Positions 1 to 8,236 of a DNA stretch of 39,149 bases are shown one piece after another. The stretch is taken from NCBI GenBank assembly GCA_964571605.1, contig CAZNCS010000013.1, positions 1-39,149 of the forward strand, written 5' to 3'. Numbering within the stretch: position 1 is the first letter of the stretch; each line of letters starts with the position of its first letter. This stretch comes from Leptospira_B sp964571605 (GTDB taxonomy: Bacteria; Spirochaetota; Leptospiria; Leptospirales; Leptospiraceae). The position numbers and the translations under genes are program-made. The notes below the pieces were generated by a model. It made no database searches, was not told where the DNA came from, and was given only the letters and a program-made list of their open reading frames with translations.

Positions 1-186
1 CGAATCGGATATGCCGAGGAGGAATTCAGCGGATTTCAGCTAAAAATTCTACAGGAAGTAATTACGATCACTGTTTTTATCGGATTTGCGGTATTAATAC
101 TCAAAGAAAAGATAAAATGGAACCACGCAGTCAGTTTTGTTTTGATTCTGCTCGCGGTAGTATTTGCGTTTTATGAAAAAGAATGA
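1..186 (+). CDS. DMT/DUF486-type small membrane protein, 3' end only
   Basis: An open frame enters from the left edge and ends at TGA 184-186, giving 61 residues. The visible part has a hydrophilic stretch (GFQLKILQEVITITVF) followed by two hydrophobic segments separated by a short charged loop (KEKIKW), ending in YEKE. The 'QLKIIQEVI' pattern followed by a final membrane helix is characteristic of the DUF486 small drug/metabolite-transporter-like family, usually about 110 residues. The function of that family is not established. It faces the minus-strand copper cluster tail-to-tail, with only four bases between the two stops. The upstream half lies outside the window, so its start and promoter cannot be judged. 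Confidence 0.7.
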   Translation, partial: RIGYAEEEFSGFQLKILQEVITITVFIGFAVLILKEKIKWNHAVSFVLILLAVVFAFYEKE

Positions 187-190
187 TCTT

Positions 191-787
191 TTAGAAAACT
201 TCTCGGATTTCTTTTGCCAATTCTTCTCCCTTGATTCCGGTAGGAAATGCTCGCAGTATATTTCCCGTTTTATCCACCAAGTATATGAATAAAGTGTGAT
301 CCACTCCGTATCCGTCCGAAAGAGAATCCACTTTTACTTTTTGGGAAAAAGCACCGAATCCTTTTTGTAAACTTTCAATTTGATCTTTTCCACCGGTTAA
401 CGCTACGAGTTTTTTACCGGGAAACCTTTCTATATATTTGCCTAAAACTTCGGGAGTGTCTCTTTCAGGATCCACTGTGATAAAAATCGGAGTCGCCTTT
501 TCGGAATCGTCCCCAAGTAGTTTAAAAGAATCTTCTATATCATTCAAAGCCATGGGGCACATATCCGGACAATGAGAGAATCCGAAATACACCACGAATA
601 ATTTTCCGTCCAACTCGGAAAGTTTCAGACTACGATTCGATGTGTCTTTTAACTGGGCGGTTTTCCATTCTTCCACTGGATTTACGGAAGCTGCTCTTTG
701 TTTTTTATAAAATTTACCGAAATAGAATCCGATCCCCAAACATAGGGCCAGAAAGAATATTGAGAGGAGGATTTTTTTTTGATTCAT
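191..787 (-). CDS. Sco1/SenC-type copper chaperone
   Basis: This 198-residue protein has an N-terminal membrane anchor (about residues 5-24) followed by a thioredoxin-like domain facing the periplasm. The Cu-binding motif SHCPDMCP supplies Cys73 and Cys77, and the distal His164 lies in GVDHTLF. Those three ligands define Sco1/SenC/PrrC proteins, which deliver copper to cytochrome oxidase CuA sites or act as thiol reductants. The length matches the family. It is the last gene of a minus-strand cluster, 12 bases after the multicopper oxidase, so copper supply to that oxidase, or to a terminal oxidase elsewhere, is a reasonable inference. ATG start at 785-787. Confidence 0.93.
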   Translation of the reverse strand: MNQKKILLSIFFLALCLGIGFYFGKFYKKQRAASVNPVEEWKTAQLKDTSNRSLKLSELDGKLFVVYFGFSHCPDMCPMALNDIEDSFKLLGDDSEKATPIFITVDPERDTPEVLGKYIERFPGKKLVALTGGKDQIESLQKGFGAFSQKVKVDSLSDGYGVDHTLFIYLVDKTGNILRAFPTGIKGEELAKEIREVF

Positions 788-799
788 ATTAGATTCTGA

Positions 800-1828
800 T
801 TAGACTGCTACGATCCAACCCATGGCACCTTTGTCCGCCATATGAGTTTGGTGGGGGTGGAACATATATCTGCCCCGTTTGGTTAATGTAAATTCTACAA
901 TCACCCTTTCTGTTTGTCCGAGACTGATTACGTCTGTATGTTCGTCAGGAACAAGTTTAGTTCCGGTCCGGAACACGTCGAATGTCTGAGAATGCAAATG
1001 GAAAGAAGCGATCGGATCATATTCCGTCATATTTGCGATATAGAGTCGGACCTTTTTTCCAACAGGTACTTTGATCGGAAAACGATCGTAAAATCCTGCG
1101 ATTCCGTTCCAGGCATAGATATCGTTTTTGCCCGATTCTTGTAAATCCCAGCCGGCAAGGATCAACATAAATTCCAAAGCAGGAGGTCTACCGCCCGGAG
1201 GATCCACTATAAATCCTCCGTACAATCCTTTGGACATATGACTCGCCAAAGGTGGAACATGACAATGATAGGGATGGAATCCGATCGGACCCGCCTGGAT
1301 TTTATAAGTTCTTTCCGCCCCGGGCGCAATCGGTTCCCAACCATCCTGCTGAGGATCATGCGTGCCATGAAAATGAATCGAATGGGGATGATTGGAATGA
1401 TTTCTAAAAAGAATCTCCATATTCTGCCCCTCTCTTGCGCGTAACACTTTTCCAGGTACGATTCCATCGAAGGTCCAAGCGTTGACTACCGTTTCATGAG
1501 CCACGGTCAAAGGCATTTCTATTATATTGATTTCACTACGAAACGAATTACCGGAAGGAGCCTTAGGAATTGCAGAATTCAACTCCATTCTAGAAAGAAA
1601 ACTTGCGTCGGTAAACATGGGCGGATGCACCATGCTTCCGTAGGAATTCCCACCAATCGCCCCCGGCAATCGAACTGAAAGATTCGGAGATTGAGGAGAA
1701 GAAGGAGAGGTCCTACAAAGAGCCTCTTCCTTCTTATTAGAAACGATTCCGGAGATGCCGGTTCCGGCAGCGAGTCCCGCTCCTCCGATTCCCAACCAAC
1801 GTAGGAAATCTTTCCGATTCATTCCCAT
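800..1828 (-). CDS. Two-domain multicopper oxidase (laccase/NirK-like)
   Basis: 342 residues with an N-terminal hydrophobic, Gly-rich export signal (residues 7-29, RKDFLRWLG, no twin arginine) and two cupredoxin domains. Domain 1 carries His149, HFH (152-154), HCH (188-190) and His197. Domain 2 carries HLH (277-279) and HPHQTH (324-329) but no Cys. The four HxH pairs are what a laccase-type trinuclear copper centre needs, and the only type-1 copper Cys (Cys189) is in domain 1. This matches 'type C' two-domain oxidases rather than NirK, which has only one T2 histidine per site. Spacing from His197 puts Leu202 at the axial Met position of NirK. Likely an extracytoplasmic oxidase of copper or an organic or metal substrate; the substrate is unknown. 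The gene sits between the small membrane protein and the Sco1 chaperone. Confidence 0.88.
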   Translation of the reverse strand: MGMNRKDFLRWLGIGGAGLAAGTGISGIVSNKKEEALCRTSPSSPQSPNLSVRLPGAIGGNSYGSMVHPPMFTDASFLSRMELNSAIPKAPSGNSFRSEINIIEMPLTVAHETVVNAWTFDGIVPGKVLRAREGQNMEILFRNHSNHPHSIHFHGTHDPQQDGWEPIAPGAERTYKIQAGPIGFHPYHCHVPPLASHMSKGLYGGFIVDPPGGRPPALEFMLILAGWDLQESGKNDIYAWNGIAGFYDRFPIKVPVGKKVRLYIANMTEYDPIASFHLHSQTFDVFRTGTKLVPDEHTDVISLGQTERVIVEFTLTKRGRYMFHPHQTHMADKGAMGWIVAV

Positions 1829-1835
1829 TCTCTAA

Positions 1836-2150
1836 TTAATAACGAGCGATGGAAGAAATAGCGATCGTTAATACGAGTAAGCCGATTCCTCCATATACTA
1901 AAGCGTTTTTGGCCCAACCCGGAATTTTAGAACCGCCCACGATATGATACGCTCCCGCTCCGATCAAAGGAACAAGAACAATGGCGGCAGTCCAAAGACT
2001 TCCCTGCTTTGTAGTCACGTCGTTACGTTTTGCTAAATCGATCAGGGCCAGAGGAGCCCAAAGAGCGAATAGGATATAGAAAATGTAATACCCGTAAAAA
2101 TTGAAAAGAAGAGCGAAAAAACCAGGTTCAAGAATTTGTGCAGTGTTCAT
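1836..2150 (-). CDS. Small three-helix membrane protein (PLDc_N-like)
   Basis: 104 residues with three predicted membrane segments (about 10-37, 51-71 and 82-102). The pattern of a charged 'DLAKRND' loop, then a helix ending P-x-x-G-x-G-x-Y, then a basic loop and a last helix resembles the PLDc_N / cardiolipin-synthase N-terminal membrane domain. The last 95 residues or so of the next gene upstream (2194-4197) align with it almost end to end, with shared spacing of FYGY/WFGY, IDLAKR/YDLFSK, LVPLIGAGAY/LFPYIGGGSY. The two therefore look like duplicates. It has a good ribosome site (AGGAGT seven bases before the ATG). Probably an inner-membrane component of the copper cluster; the biochemical role is unknown. 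Confidence 0.75.
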   Translation of the reverse strand: MNTAQILEPGFFALLFNFYGYYIFYILFALWAPLALIDLAKRNDVTTKQGSLWTAAIVLVPLIGAGAYHIVGGSKIPGWAKNALVYGGIGLLVLTIAISSIARY

Positions 2151-2193
2151 AAATAACTCCTTAATGTATTCTAAAATTTTAAACTAAAATCGA

Positions 2194-4197
2194 TCAACCG
2201 GCCCCTACGTTACCGATGATGCTAAATCCTAGGTAAAGTATGAACAGAAGAGAGGCTCCGAAACCGGCAAACACCAAAGTGAAGCGTAGATATTTCGGCA
2301 AATCCGTTTTATCAGATAAGAGGTATGATCCGCCTCCGATATACGGGAACAATACAACGAACGCAAACCAAACATAACGACTTACTGTTGCCGTAGATTT
2401 GGAGAATAGATCGTATACGCTCAAACTGGTCAAACAAACGTATAACAAAAGAGGAACCAGATATCCGAACCAACGGAATAGAATGATCTGAATGTCCAAA
2501 GGTTTAGGCACTGAAAAACTTCCGAGGACGTCTCCGTATTTCGGAGTTCTTTCCGCTAAAATCCGATTCGTTTCTTCAGGTAAAGTCACCTTAGTCAAAT
2601 CCAAACCAAAATCTTCGAAAGGATGGACCGCCGGTTTTACAGGAGCTCCTACACCGCCTGGAATATTTTTCTGAGGGCCAGGAATAGGCTGATTTTTCCA
2701 ATCACCGCTCGGATAATTTCCGCGACTTGCGTCCACCATCAAAGAAAGAATATTATACGTAGTGAATAATTCTCCTCCGCTCGGAATCCGAATGCTCGAA
2801 TTACAAGAATTCATTTTCTCTAGTAAAGGCGGAACAGAAGTTTGAAACTTATTATTCGAGAAACAATTTCCTATACCAATCGGACCAGAAAGATGTAAAT
2901 CTCCCAAGCCGGAAGAATGGACTAAATTATTCTCTACTACGTTTTGATGGGACAACCAAAACTTTTCGTCCAGGTTCGGGAAAATCGCCACTCCGTAATT
3001 ATCGTGTCCGACGATTACGTTATTCTTAATTACGTTTCTTAAACCGCCCGCAATCAAAACTCCTATTCCATAACTCGGATATTCCAAAGGTTTGATCGGA
3101 GCTTTTAGATTATTATTATCGTAGATTAGATTTCCTACGATCGTAGTTTCTCTTTCCGGAGGCAAAAGTTCCCTGTCCAGAGAGTTGGGACCGAGTCCTA
3201 CAATATTATTTCTCCAAATGGAACTGAGAATGTACAATTCTCCGCCCGCATTCGTTCCAGAATAACCGAGAGCGCTATTTTCGGAAATGAGATCGTTTAG
3301 AATCGCTTTACAAGGATAACATTGGCCAACATATACCCCCGCATCAGGAGAACCGGATGCATAAGAATGTTCCAACACTCCGTTCACAGAGTCGAAGGCA
3401 TAAATTCCATAATCCCCGTTATTATAAGCGGTTAAGTAGGAACCTCGATATCCTTTAACACCTGTCCAGAAGAAACCGTTTAAAGTGGAATTGCGCGCCG
3501 TCATGTTTTCGATCGCTACTGCATCCGCTCCGACTACTATGATTCCGTTTCCTCTTTGGAATTGTCCGTCTAAAATAACTTTGTTTCGATCCGTTCCGCG
3601 AATCACAAGAGAAGGTGTAGTCACTACGACTTCTTCGTAATATACGCCCGCGTCTACTAAGATCAGATCTCCGGGAGAGGCTGCATCCACTGCGTTTTGG
3701 ATGGTAGGATACACTTGCGGAACTTTCCGAGTGGTTCCTGAAAATTTCTCCGCTACCTTCCAGGACTTACCCGCTCTAGCTGCAGGATTAAAAGTTGCAT
3801 TTCCTACAACGATATCCCCCACCATTCCGTTCTTTCCATCAGGAGAAGCGTGAAAACTGCAGAAATAAGGAAAAACTCCTTCTTTCGGATAGCTGATTTT
3901 TACCTTGGCGCCTCTCGGCATGACCAGATTTCCGAAATCTTTTTCGGTCGACCAAGTCTTGTCCACGGAGATTGCGTTATGGGGGTTTGCTCCCGAGTTG
4001 ATAAACTCGATTTGGCCACCGACAGGAATTTTCTGCATAGGAGGAGAAAATGCATTGTCAATCATCACCACATGGGCGAATCCTTCCGACTCTCCTTCCT
4101 TACTACCGCAGGAAAAAGCTAACCCCCCAATCAGAAACCCTGAGATCAGGATTCCCATTAAAGGAAGTTTTTTTTGTATTATATGGAATCTCGGCAT
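2194..4197 (-). CDS. Lipoprotein fusion: cupredoxin + parallel beta-helix + membrane domain
   Basis: 667 residues. A signal peptide ends in a lipobox (LAFSC, Cys30). Residues 41-132 form a plastocyanin-like cupredoxin with the full type-1 copper set His73, Cys113, His116, Met125. Residues 158 to about 480 are a right-handed beta-helix of the NosD/CASH kind, rich in repeated 'N-N-x-I/V' turns (NLIYDNNN, NNVIVGHDNYG, VVENNLVHSS), with a CYPC motif inside. The last 95 or so residues have three hydrophobic segments and match the 104-residue protein downstream. NosD-type helices assist copper-enzyme maturation in nitrous oxide reductase clusters, so a role in copper handling or electron transfer to the adjacent oxidase is inferred. 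A protein with an N-terminal lipid anchor and a C-terminal membrane domain is unusual. ATG with GAGGAG ribosome site; first gene of the cluster, behind a dyad at 4246-4271. Confidence 0.85.
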   Translation of the reverse strand: MPRFHIIQKKLPLMGILISGFLIGGLAFSCGSKEGESEGFAHVVMIDNAFSPPMQKIPVGGQIEFINSGANPHNAISVDKTWSTEKDFGNLVMPRGAKVKISYPKEGVFPYFCSFHASPDGKNGMVGDIVVGNATFNPAARAGKSWKVAEKFSGTTRKVPQVYPTIQNAVDAASPGDLILVDAGVYYEEVVVTTPSLVIRGTDRNKVILDGQFQRGNGIIVVGADAVAIENMTARNSTLNGFFWTGVKGYRGSYLTAYNNGDYGIYAFDSVNGVLEHSYASGSPDAGVYVGQCYPCKAILNDLISENSALGYSGTNAGGELYILSSIWRNNIVGLGPNSLDRELLPPERETTIVGNLIYDNNNLKAPIKPLEYPSYGIGVLIAGGLRNVIKNNVIVGHDNYGVAIFPNLDEKFWLSHQNVVENNLVHSSGLGDLHLSGPIGIGNCFSNNKFQTSVPPLLEKMNSCNSSIRIPSGGELFTTYNILSLMVDASRGNYPSGDWKNQPIPGPQKNIPGGVGAPVKPAVHPFEDFGLDLTKVTLPEETNRILAERTPKYGDVLGSFSVPKPLDIQIILFRWFGYLVPLLLYVCLTSLSVYDLFSKSTATVSRYVWFAFVVLFPYIGGGSYLLSDKTDLPKYLRFTLVFAGFGASLLFILYLGFSIIGNVGAG

Positions 4198-4245
4198 CGG
4201 AGCTCCTCTTCTTCAAATCTAAAATTAGTCAAGGGAATCATTTTC

Positions 4246-4271
4246 AAAATGTGAGCAAAAGCTCATATTTT
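4246..4271. promoter_or_regulatory. Candidate operator dyad of the copper cluster
   Basis: A near-perfect inverted repeat, AAAATgTGAGC-AAAA-GCTCAtATTTT, with 12 of 13 base pairs matched, lies 49-74 bases upstream of the fusion lipoprotein's ATG. It sits in an AT-rich gap between two same-strand genes. Length and symmetry fit a homodimeric repressor or activator site. The spacing of the TGA/TCA half-sites (eight bases) does not match Crp/Fnr sites. No regulator gene is in the window. Confidence 0.5.
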
Positions 4272-4345
4272 CTATTTTCGCATGTATTCCGAATATATAC
4301 AAATCTTTTTTTATTAAAATTTTCCGAGCATTCGTTATAAAATAA

Positions 4346-4365
4346 TCTCCCGTTTTTCGGCGAGA
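4346..4365 (-). terminator. Possible terminator after nhaC-type gene
   Basis: Read on the minus strand, nine bases after the antiporter stop codon, TCTCgCCG-AAAAA-CGGGAGA folds into a seven-pair stem with one bulge and is followed by TTATTTTA. It would separate the antiporter operon from the copper cluster. The stem is short, so support is moderate. Confidence 0.45.
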
Positions 4366-4373
4366 AAAGAATC

Positions 4374-5822
4374 TTACACGGAAGGATTTTCCGGCTTTTC
4401 TATTCCCGCCAAACCCCAGCCCGTCCATCCAGTAATTAAAGAGAAAAGCGGAGAAAGTAAATTCAAAAATGTATACGGAAGATAGACCAAAGTGGGAACT
4501 CCTAGGGCGGCGGCCATAAAGGATCCGCAGGTATTCCAGGGAATCAAGGCCGAAGTCATGGTGCCCGAGTCTTCCAAACAGCGGGAAAGATTTCGAGAAT
4601 CGATTCCTTTACGATGATAGGCTTCTTTAAACATTTTACCAGGAACTACGATCGCCAAATATTGATCCGCACAAAGTAAATTCACTCCCAAACATGTGAA
4701 CACTGTACTCGTAAACAGAGAGGCCCTACCCTTTGCCCATCTTAAAATAGATACCGCTAAAGTTTGGGTCATCCCCCCTCCTTCCATTACACCTGCGTAA
4801 AACATCGCGGACAAAATGAGCCAAACCGTGGGTAACATGGAGGACATTCCACCTCGTGACAAAAGACCATCCACAACCGCTTCGCCGGTTTTCAATTTGG
4901 TCCCCTCCGAAGCAGCGGTGATTAGAATTTTAAATGCACCCGACGCGGAATCTTTCCAATCTCCCGCAAGTGGATACAGATTGGATTGTGTAAACAAAGC
5001 ACAAATTCCACCTGCTACGATCCCAATAAAAATCGAAGGAATCGCAGAGACTCTCATATAAATCATGGAAAAAGTAACCAAAGGAGGAAGAAGTAAAACC
5101 CAGGAAATATGAAACTCCGAACGAAGCGCATTTACCACGGGTGCAGTTGCCGACTCGGTCTCTCCTGAAATTCCTTGTAAGCCCAAAATTCCAAAAACAA
5201 CCAAACTGATACCGAATGCAGGCAATGTAGTCCTAGACATATTACGAATATGTGATAATAGAGGAACTCCAGTAATCGAAGACGCTAAATTTGTGGTTTC
5301 CGAAAAAGGAGAGAGTTTATCTCCGAAATACGCACCGGATACTACAGCCCCCGCCACCATTCCCAAAGGAATTCCCAAACCGGCCCCTACACCTATAAGT
5401 GCCACACCGATCGTGCCAGCAGTCGACCAAGAGCTTCCTGTCGCAAGAGAAACAACTGAGGATAAAATCAAAGCAGAGGGAAGAAAAATTTCCGGCTTTA
5501 ATAATTCCAAACCCCATACTATCAATGCGGGAACGATTCCGGAACGGATCCATATCCCAATCAAAGCTCCGATCAAAAGTAATATTACGATAGGTTGAAG
5601 AACATTTCGCATGGAATCCAAAACGGTTTCTTCTATTTTGGTCCAGGAAATACCACGAAGCCGAGAGATACCTGCGGAAATCGCTCCAGCAGTAAACAGT
5701 AAAATCTGGGCGGGGCCTTCTGCGATCCCGCTTCCGAATAAAACACCCGCGGTGCTCAAAGAAACTACCAGGAAAAAAAGAGGAAATAGAGAAATCCAAA
5801 TCCCAGGTTCTTTACGATTCAT
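4374..5822 (-). CDS. NhaC-type Na+/H+ antiporter
   Basis: 482 residues, almost entirely hydrophobic with about a dozen membrane helices. Features typical of NhaC include the SLATGSSWSTAGTIG segment (about residues 127-141), the GAYFGDKLSPFSETTNLAS segment (about 164-182) with charged Asp and Glu inside a membrane region, and the late DSGTMTSALIPWNTCG stretch (about 411-426). NhaC antiporters exchange Na+ for H+ at the inner membrane; some family members move organic acids. The start ATG overlaps the stop of the pseudouridine synthase by four bases (ATGA, 5819-5822), indicating translational coupling. Length is normal for the family. Confidence 0.9.
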   Translation of the reverse strand: MNRKEPGIWISLFPLFFLVVSLSTAGVLFGSGIAEGPAQILLFTAGAISAGISRLRGISWTKIEETVLDSMRNVLQPIVILLLIGALIGIWIRSGIVPALIVWGLELLKPEIFLPSALILSSVVSLATGSSWSTAGTIGVALIGVGAGLGIPLGMVAGAVVSGAYFGDKLSPFSETTNLASSITGVPLLSHIRNMSRTTLPAFGISLVVFGILGLQGISGETESATAPVVNALRSEFHISWVLLLPPLVTFSMIYMRVSAIPSIFIGIVAGGICALFTQSNLYPLAGDWKDSASGAFKILITAASEGTKLKTGEAVVDGLLSRGGMSSMLPTVWLILSAMFYAGVMEGGGMTQTLAVSILRWAKGRASLFTSTVFTCLGVNLLCADQYLAIVVPGKMFKEAYHRKGIDSRNLSRCLEDSGTMTSALIPWNTCGSFMAAALGVPTLVYLPYTFLNLLSPLFSLITGWTGWGLAGIEKPENPSV

Positions 5823-6790
5823 CCTGGAAAATCTCCCGGCAAAGGACAGCTGATCCGAATTTTATTCTTTGTAAATGGATGTAAAAAGGAAATTGAACTG
5901 GAATGGAGAGCCTGGCGAGACATTCCCAATCGAGAAACCAGATCCGGTTCTTTTCCCTCGATGAACTCTAAAAATACTTCCTCTTCCTTTCCGTAAATTT
6001 TATCTCCTAGTAATGGAAAGCCAAGGGAGAATAATGTGGCACGGATTTGATGGAGCCTACCGGTTTTAGGAAAACAAAGTAATTTTGAAAAGGTTCTTCC
6101 GGACAGGATACCTACTCCGATTTTTTGAAAAGAAGTCCTGGAGGTTTCAGCATCTTCCCCCAAGATAGAAATAGAATTTTTTTCCCGCTCAACGACAAAC
6201 TTTCTCTTTTTCCGTATTTTAGAAGAAGGGTCCGTAAATAGAAAACCCGAAGTAAAAAGACGATTCGGAAATTCTCCCCAAACATAGGCTGTATACGATT
6301 TACGAACTTTTCTAAGCGCGAAAAGTTCCGACAAACGGGAAGCGGCTTCTTTGTCTTTTCCAAAAACGACAACTCCGGAAGTTTCCCGATCTAAACGATG
6401 GATTAGAAATGGTCGGGTAAAACGAGGGTCCGCCTCTATAATATCTACTAAATTATTTTTTCTGTATCTACCTGCGGCATGTACAGGCAGGTCTCCCGCT
6501 TTTTCCACTGCAAAGAATCGATCGTCTTCGTACAAGACGCGAAATTCTTTTTGGACGGGAGGTTCGAAAACTTCTCCGGGAAGATATAAAATTTCTTCTC
6601 CTTCCTTTACGATATGAGAAACTTTCGGTTTTTTCCCTTGGACGAGTATTTTACCTTCTTCTAATACTTTTTTCCAATTCGAACGGGATTGATAGGTGAA
6701 TCTGGCGGCCAAAAAAAGATCCAGACGTAAGCCGGCTTCCTCTTTCGAAATTTTTGTCCGTAGTTCCTCCGACTCTCGAATCTTATCCAG
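5819..6790 (-). CDS. RluA-family 23S rRNA/tRNA pseudouridine synthase
   Basis: The catalytic signature HRLDRETSG, with the Asp nucleophile, and a late GRLHQIRATLFSLGFPLLGDKIYG motif identify the RluA/RluC/RluD family, which isomerises uridines in rRNA or tRNA. No ATG, GTG or TTG start explains the whole N-terminus. A TTG at 6712 would cut into an S4 RNA-binding domain, whose remainder (KEEAGLRLDLFLAARF...) continues in frame upstream to at least 6750. I extend the gene to a CTG at 6788-6790 because AAGGAGAGG lies just before it; an ATT at 6749-6751 after GGAGG is another option. The exact start is unsure; the family call is firm. It overlaps the end of the DUF1577 gene by a few bases and the antiporter by four, so these three genes form an operon. 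Confidence 0.85.
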   Translation of the reverse strand: MDKIRESEELRTKISKEEAGLRLDLFLAARFTYQSRSNWKKVLEEGKILVQGKKPKVSHIVKEGEEILYLPGEVFEPPVQKEFRVLYEDDRFFAVEKAGDLPVHAAGRYRKNNLVDIIEADPRFTRPFLIHRLDRETSGVVVFGKDKEAASRLSELFALRKVRKSYTAYVWGEFPNRLFTSGFLFTDPSSKIRKKRKFVVEREKNSISILGEDAETSRTSFQKIGVGILSGRTFSKLLCFPKTGRLHQIRATLFSLGFPLLGDKIYGKEEEVFLEFIEGKEPDLVSRLGMSRQALHSSSISFLHPFTKNKIRISCPLPGDFPG

Positions 6791-7997
6791 GAAATTCCTC
6801 TCCTTCTCCCAATTCTCTCAGACCCATGTCCAGAATTTCTTCCTGAACGGATTCAGTAGGTTCGGAACTTACTATCTCCGTTGAGCGTGGAATATCGGCT
6901 TCCGGAGCCTGGGCCCCTTCTCCCGGTCCGAGCTGAGAATCTACGAAAACATTTAGGATTTCTTCTTCTCTCGGATTCAAATTGAAAAATTGGCAACCGA
7001 TTCGAAACAGCTTATCTGTATTCGTTATATTTCGAATGACGGCTCTATATGTACCTTTCAATTCTTTATTCAATTGTAAATCGAATAGTAAAACTTCTCC
7101 CACTGCGAAATTTCGAGAGAAGAATATGGATTGAGCATGAAAAAATCCTAGACCATTCCTACTGATATCTTCTACCTTGCATTTTTCCTTGGATTCTTGG
7201 AAAAACCCGGAGGCAATTACATCTCTGGAAACCGCTGCGGCAAACAATGTGATTTTATTATAATCTTCCGCATCCATGGGTTCGTCGGAAAGAACTTGGA
7301 TATACCCTATAGGAGTATAATTTTTATACCGAATCAAAACCGATATTTCCGAAATAAACCGACTCTCTAATTTATTCAAAGTGATTAATTTTAAATATTC
7401 TTCGATCGGAACAAAATCGGAACTCGATCCTCCTATACTTCTTTCTAAACGGTTTTCGACAAATATAGATTGTTCGAAATTGTACATAATCCGGAGTCGA
7501 TTGTCCATTCTGTCCGAAAAATAGATTAAGGAATCAGGATATGTTTCCTTCATTCTTTTTGCGTGTTTTTGCAGAATTGTATCTACGGATTTATCGATAA
7601 AACCAAGGGATCGCCTCAAATGGAGTTGGTTGATGATATTCACGAGCCATATAGGTTCTCCGTTTCCCCCATCCAGCTCCACTCGACCTTGGGCCCTTTG
7701 GGCTTCGGAAACTTTTACAGCCTGCACACGTAATAGTTCGAGTCCGGTAGTCGGATTTCTCTGTGCTACGGTGAACACTCCATGGAAAAAATGATTATTA
7801 TGAGTGAGAAAAAGAATTCGAGTTTTTTCCCCTTCGGTCTTTCCGGGGACGGAAACGAGCAAATACAGCCCGTCCTTTAAGCCGACGACTTTTACGGGAT
7901 AAGATCTACCTTTGATTTCCACCGAAACAGGCAGACGTGCAAACAAAGTCTGAAGAATCTTTCCGAGAGCGTCTGTTTCCTTTACGGTCTTATCCAA
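6783..7997 (-). CDS. DUF1577/PilZ-type protein of Leptospira
   Basis: 404 residues, soluble, starting at TTG behind AAGGGGGG. The N-terminal two thirds (vocabulary such as VKVSEAQRAQGRV, HLRRSLGFIDKSVD) match my memory of the Leptospira DUF1577 family. The C-terminal third has a PilZ-like core: VEDISRNGLGF carries the DxSxxG motif (about residues 277-284), followed by beta strands ending in RIGCQFFNLNPREEEIL. The RxxxR motif that normally precedes DxSxxG in c-di-GMP-binding PilZ domains is not evident (KEKCK instead), so c-di-GMP binding is uncertain. The last 50 residues are acidic and low-complexity. First gene of the operon with the pseudouridine synthase and the antiporter. Confidence 0.75.
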   Translation of the reverse strand: MDKTVKETDALGKILQTLFARLPVSVEIKGRSYPVKVVGLKDGLYLLVSVPGKTEGEKTRILFLTHNNHFFHGVFTVAQRNPTTGLELLRVQAVKVSEAQRAQGRVELDGGNGEPIWLVNIINQLHLRRSLGFIDKSVDTILQKHAKRMKETYPDSLIYFSDRMDNRLRIMYNFEQSIFVENRLERSIGGSSSDFVPIEEYLKLITLNKLESRFISEISVLIRYKNYTPIGYIQVLSDEPMDAEDYNKITLFAAAVSRDVIASGFFQESKEKCKVEDISRNGLGFFHAQSIFFSRNFAVGEVLLFDLQLNKELKGTYRAVIRNITNTDKLFRIGCQFFNLNPREEEILNVFVDSQLGPGEGAQAPEADIPRSTEIVSSEPTESVQEEILDMGLRELGEGEEFPG

Positions 7998-8089
7998 GCG
8001 CCCCCCTTAAAGTCTCCCTAGGTCCCGTGGCCGGTGTCCGAGTTTAGCCTGTCCCCGGTTTAGGGAAAGGAAATTACTGGTTCCGACCG

Positions 8090-8115
8090 AAAATCCCCGT
8101 GAATCGGGAGATTTT
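8090..8115 (-). terminator. Terminator hairpin after the ATP-grasp/FMN gene
   Basis: AAAATCCCCG-TGAAT-CGGGAGATTTT pairs over ten bases with one bulged base. It lies 120 bases beyond the stop of the 8237-10513 gene and before the TTG of the next operon. A/T runs on both sides allow it to act in either direction, but only minus-strand genes flank it. The rest of 7998-8236 shows no gene. Confidence 0.55.
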
Positions 8116-8236
8116 TACGGCTTTCGTAAAAACCCGTTAGATTTGGGCAGTTAGTATTATGTTCTACTAATACGTTGGGGGGAGGGTGGAATCGGAGCTG
8201 GATTTTGCGGGGATTTTTTGCACAAACTCGAAAAAT

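Noticed and set aside
4246..4271. Crp/Fnr-type binding site
   Set aside because: The TGA and TCA half-sites are eight bases apart instead of six, and flanking bases do not match TTGAT/ATCAA or TGTGA/TCACA.
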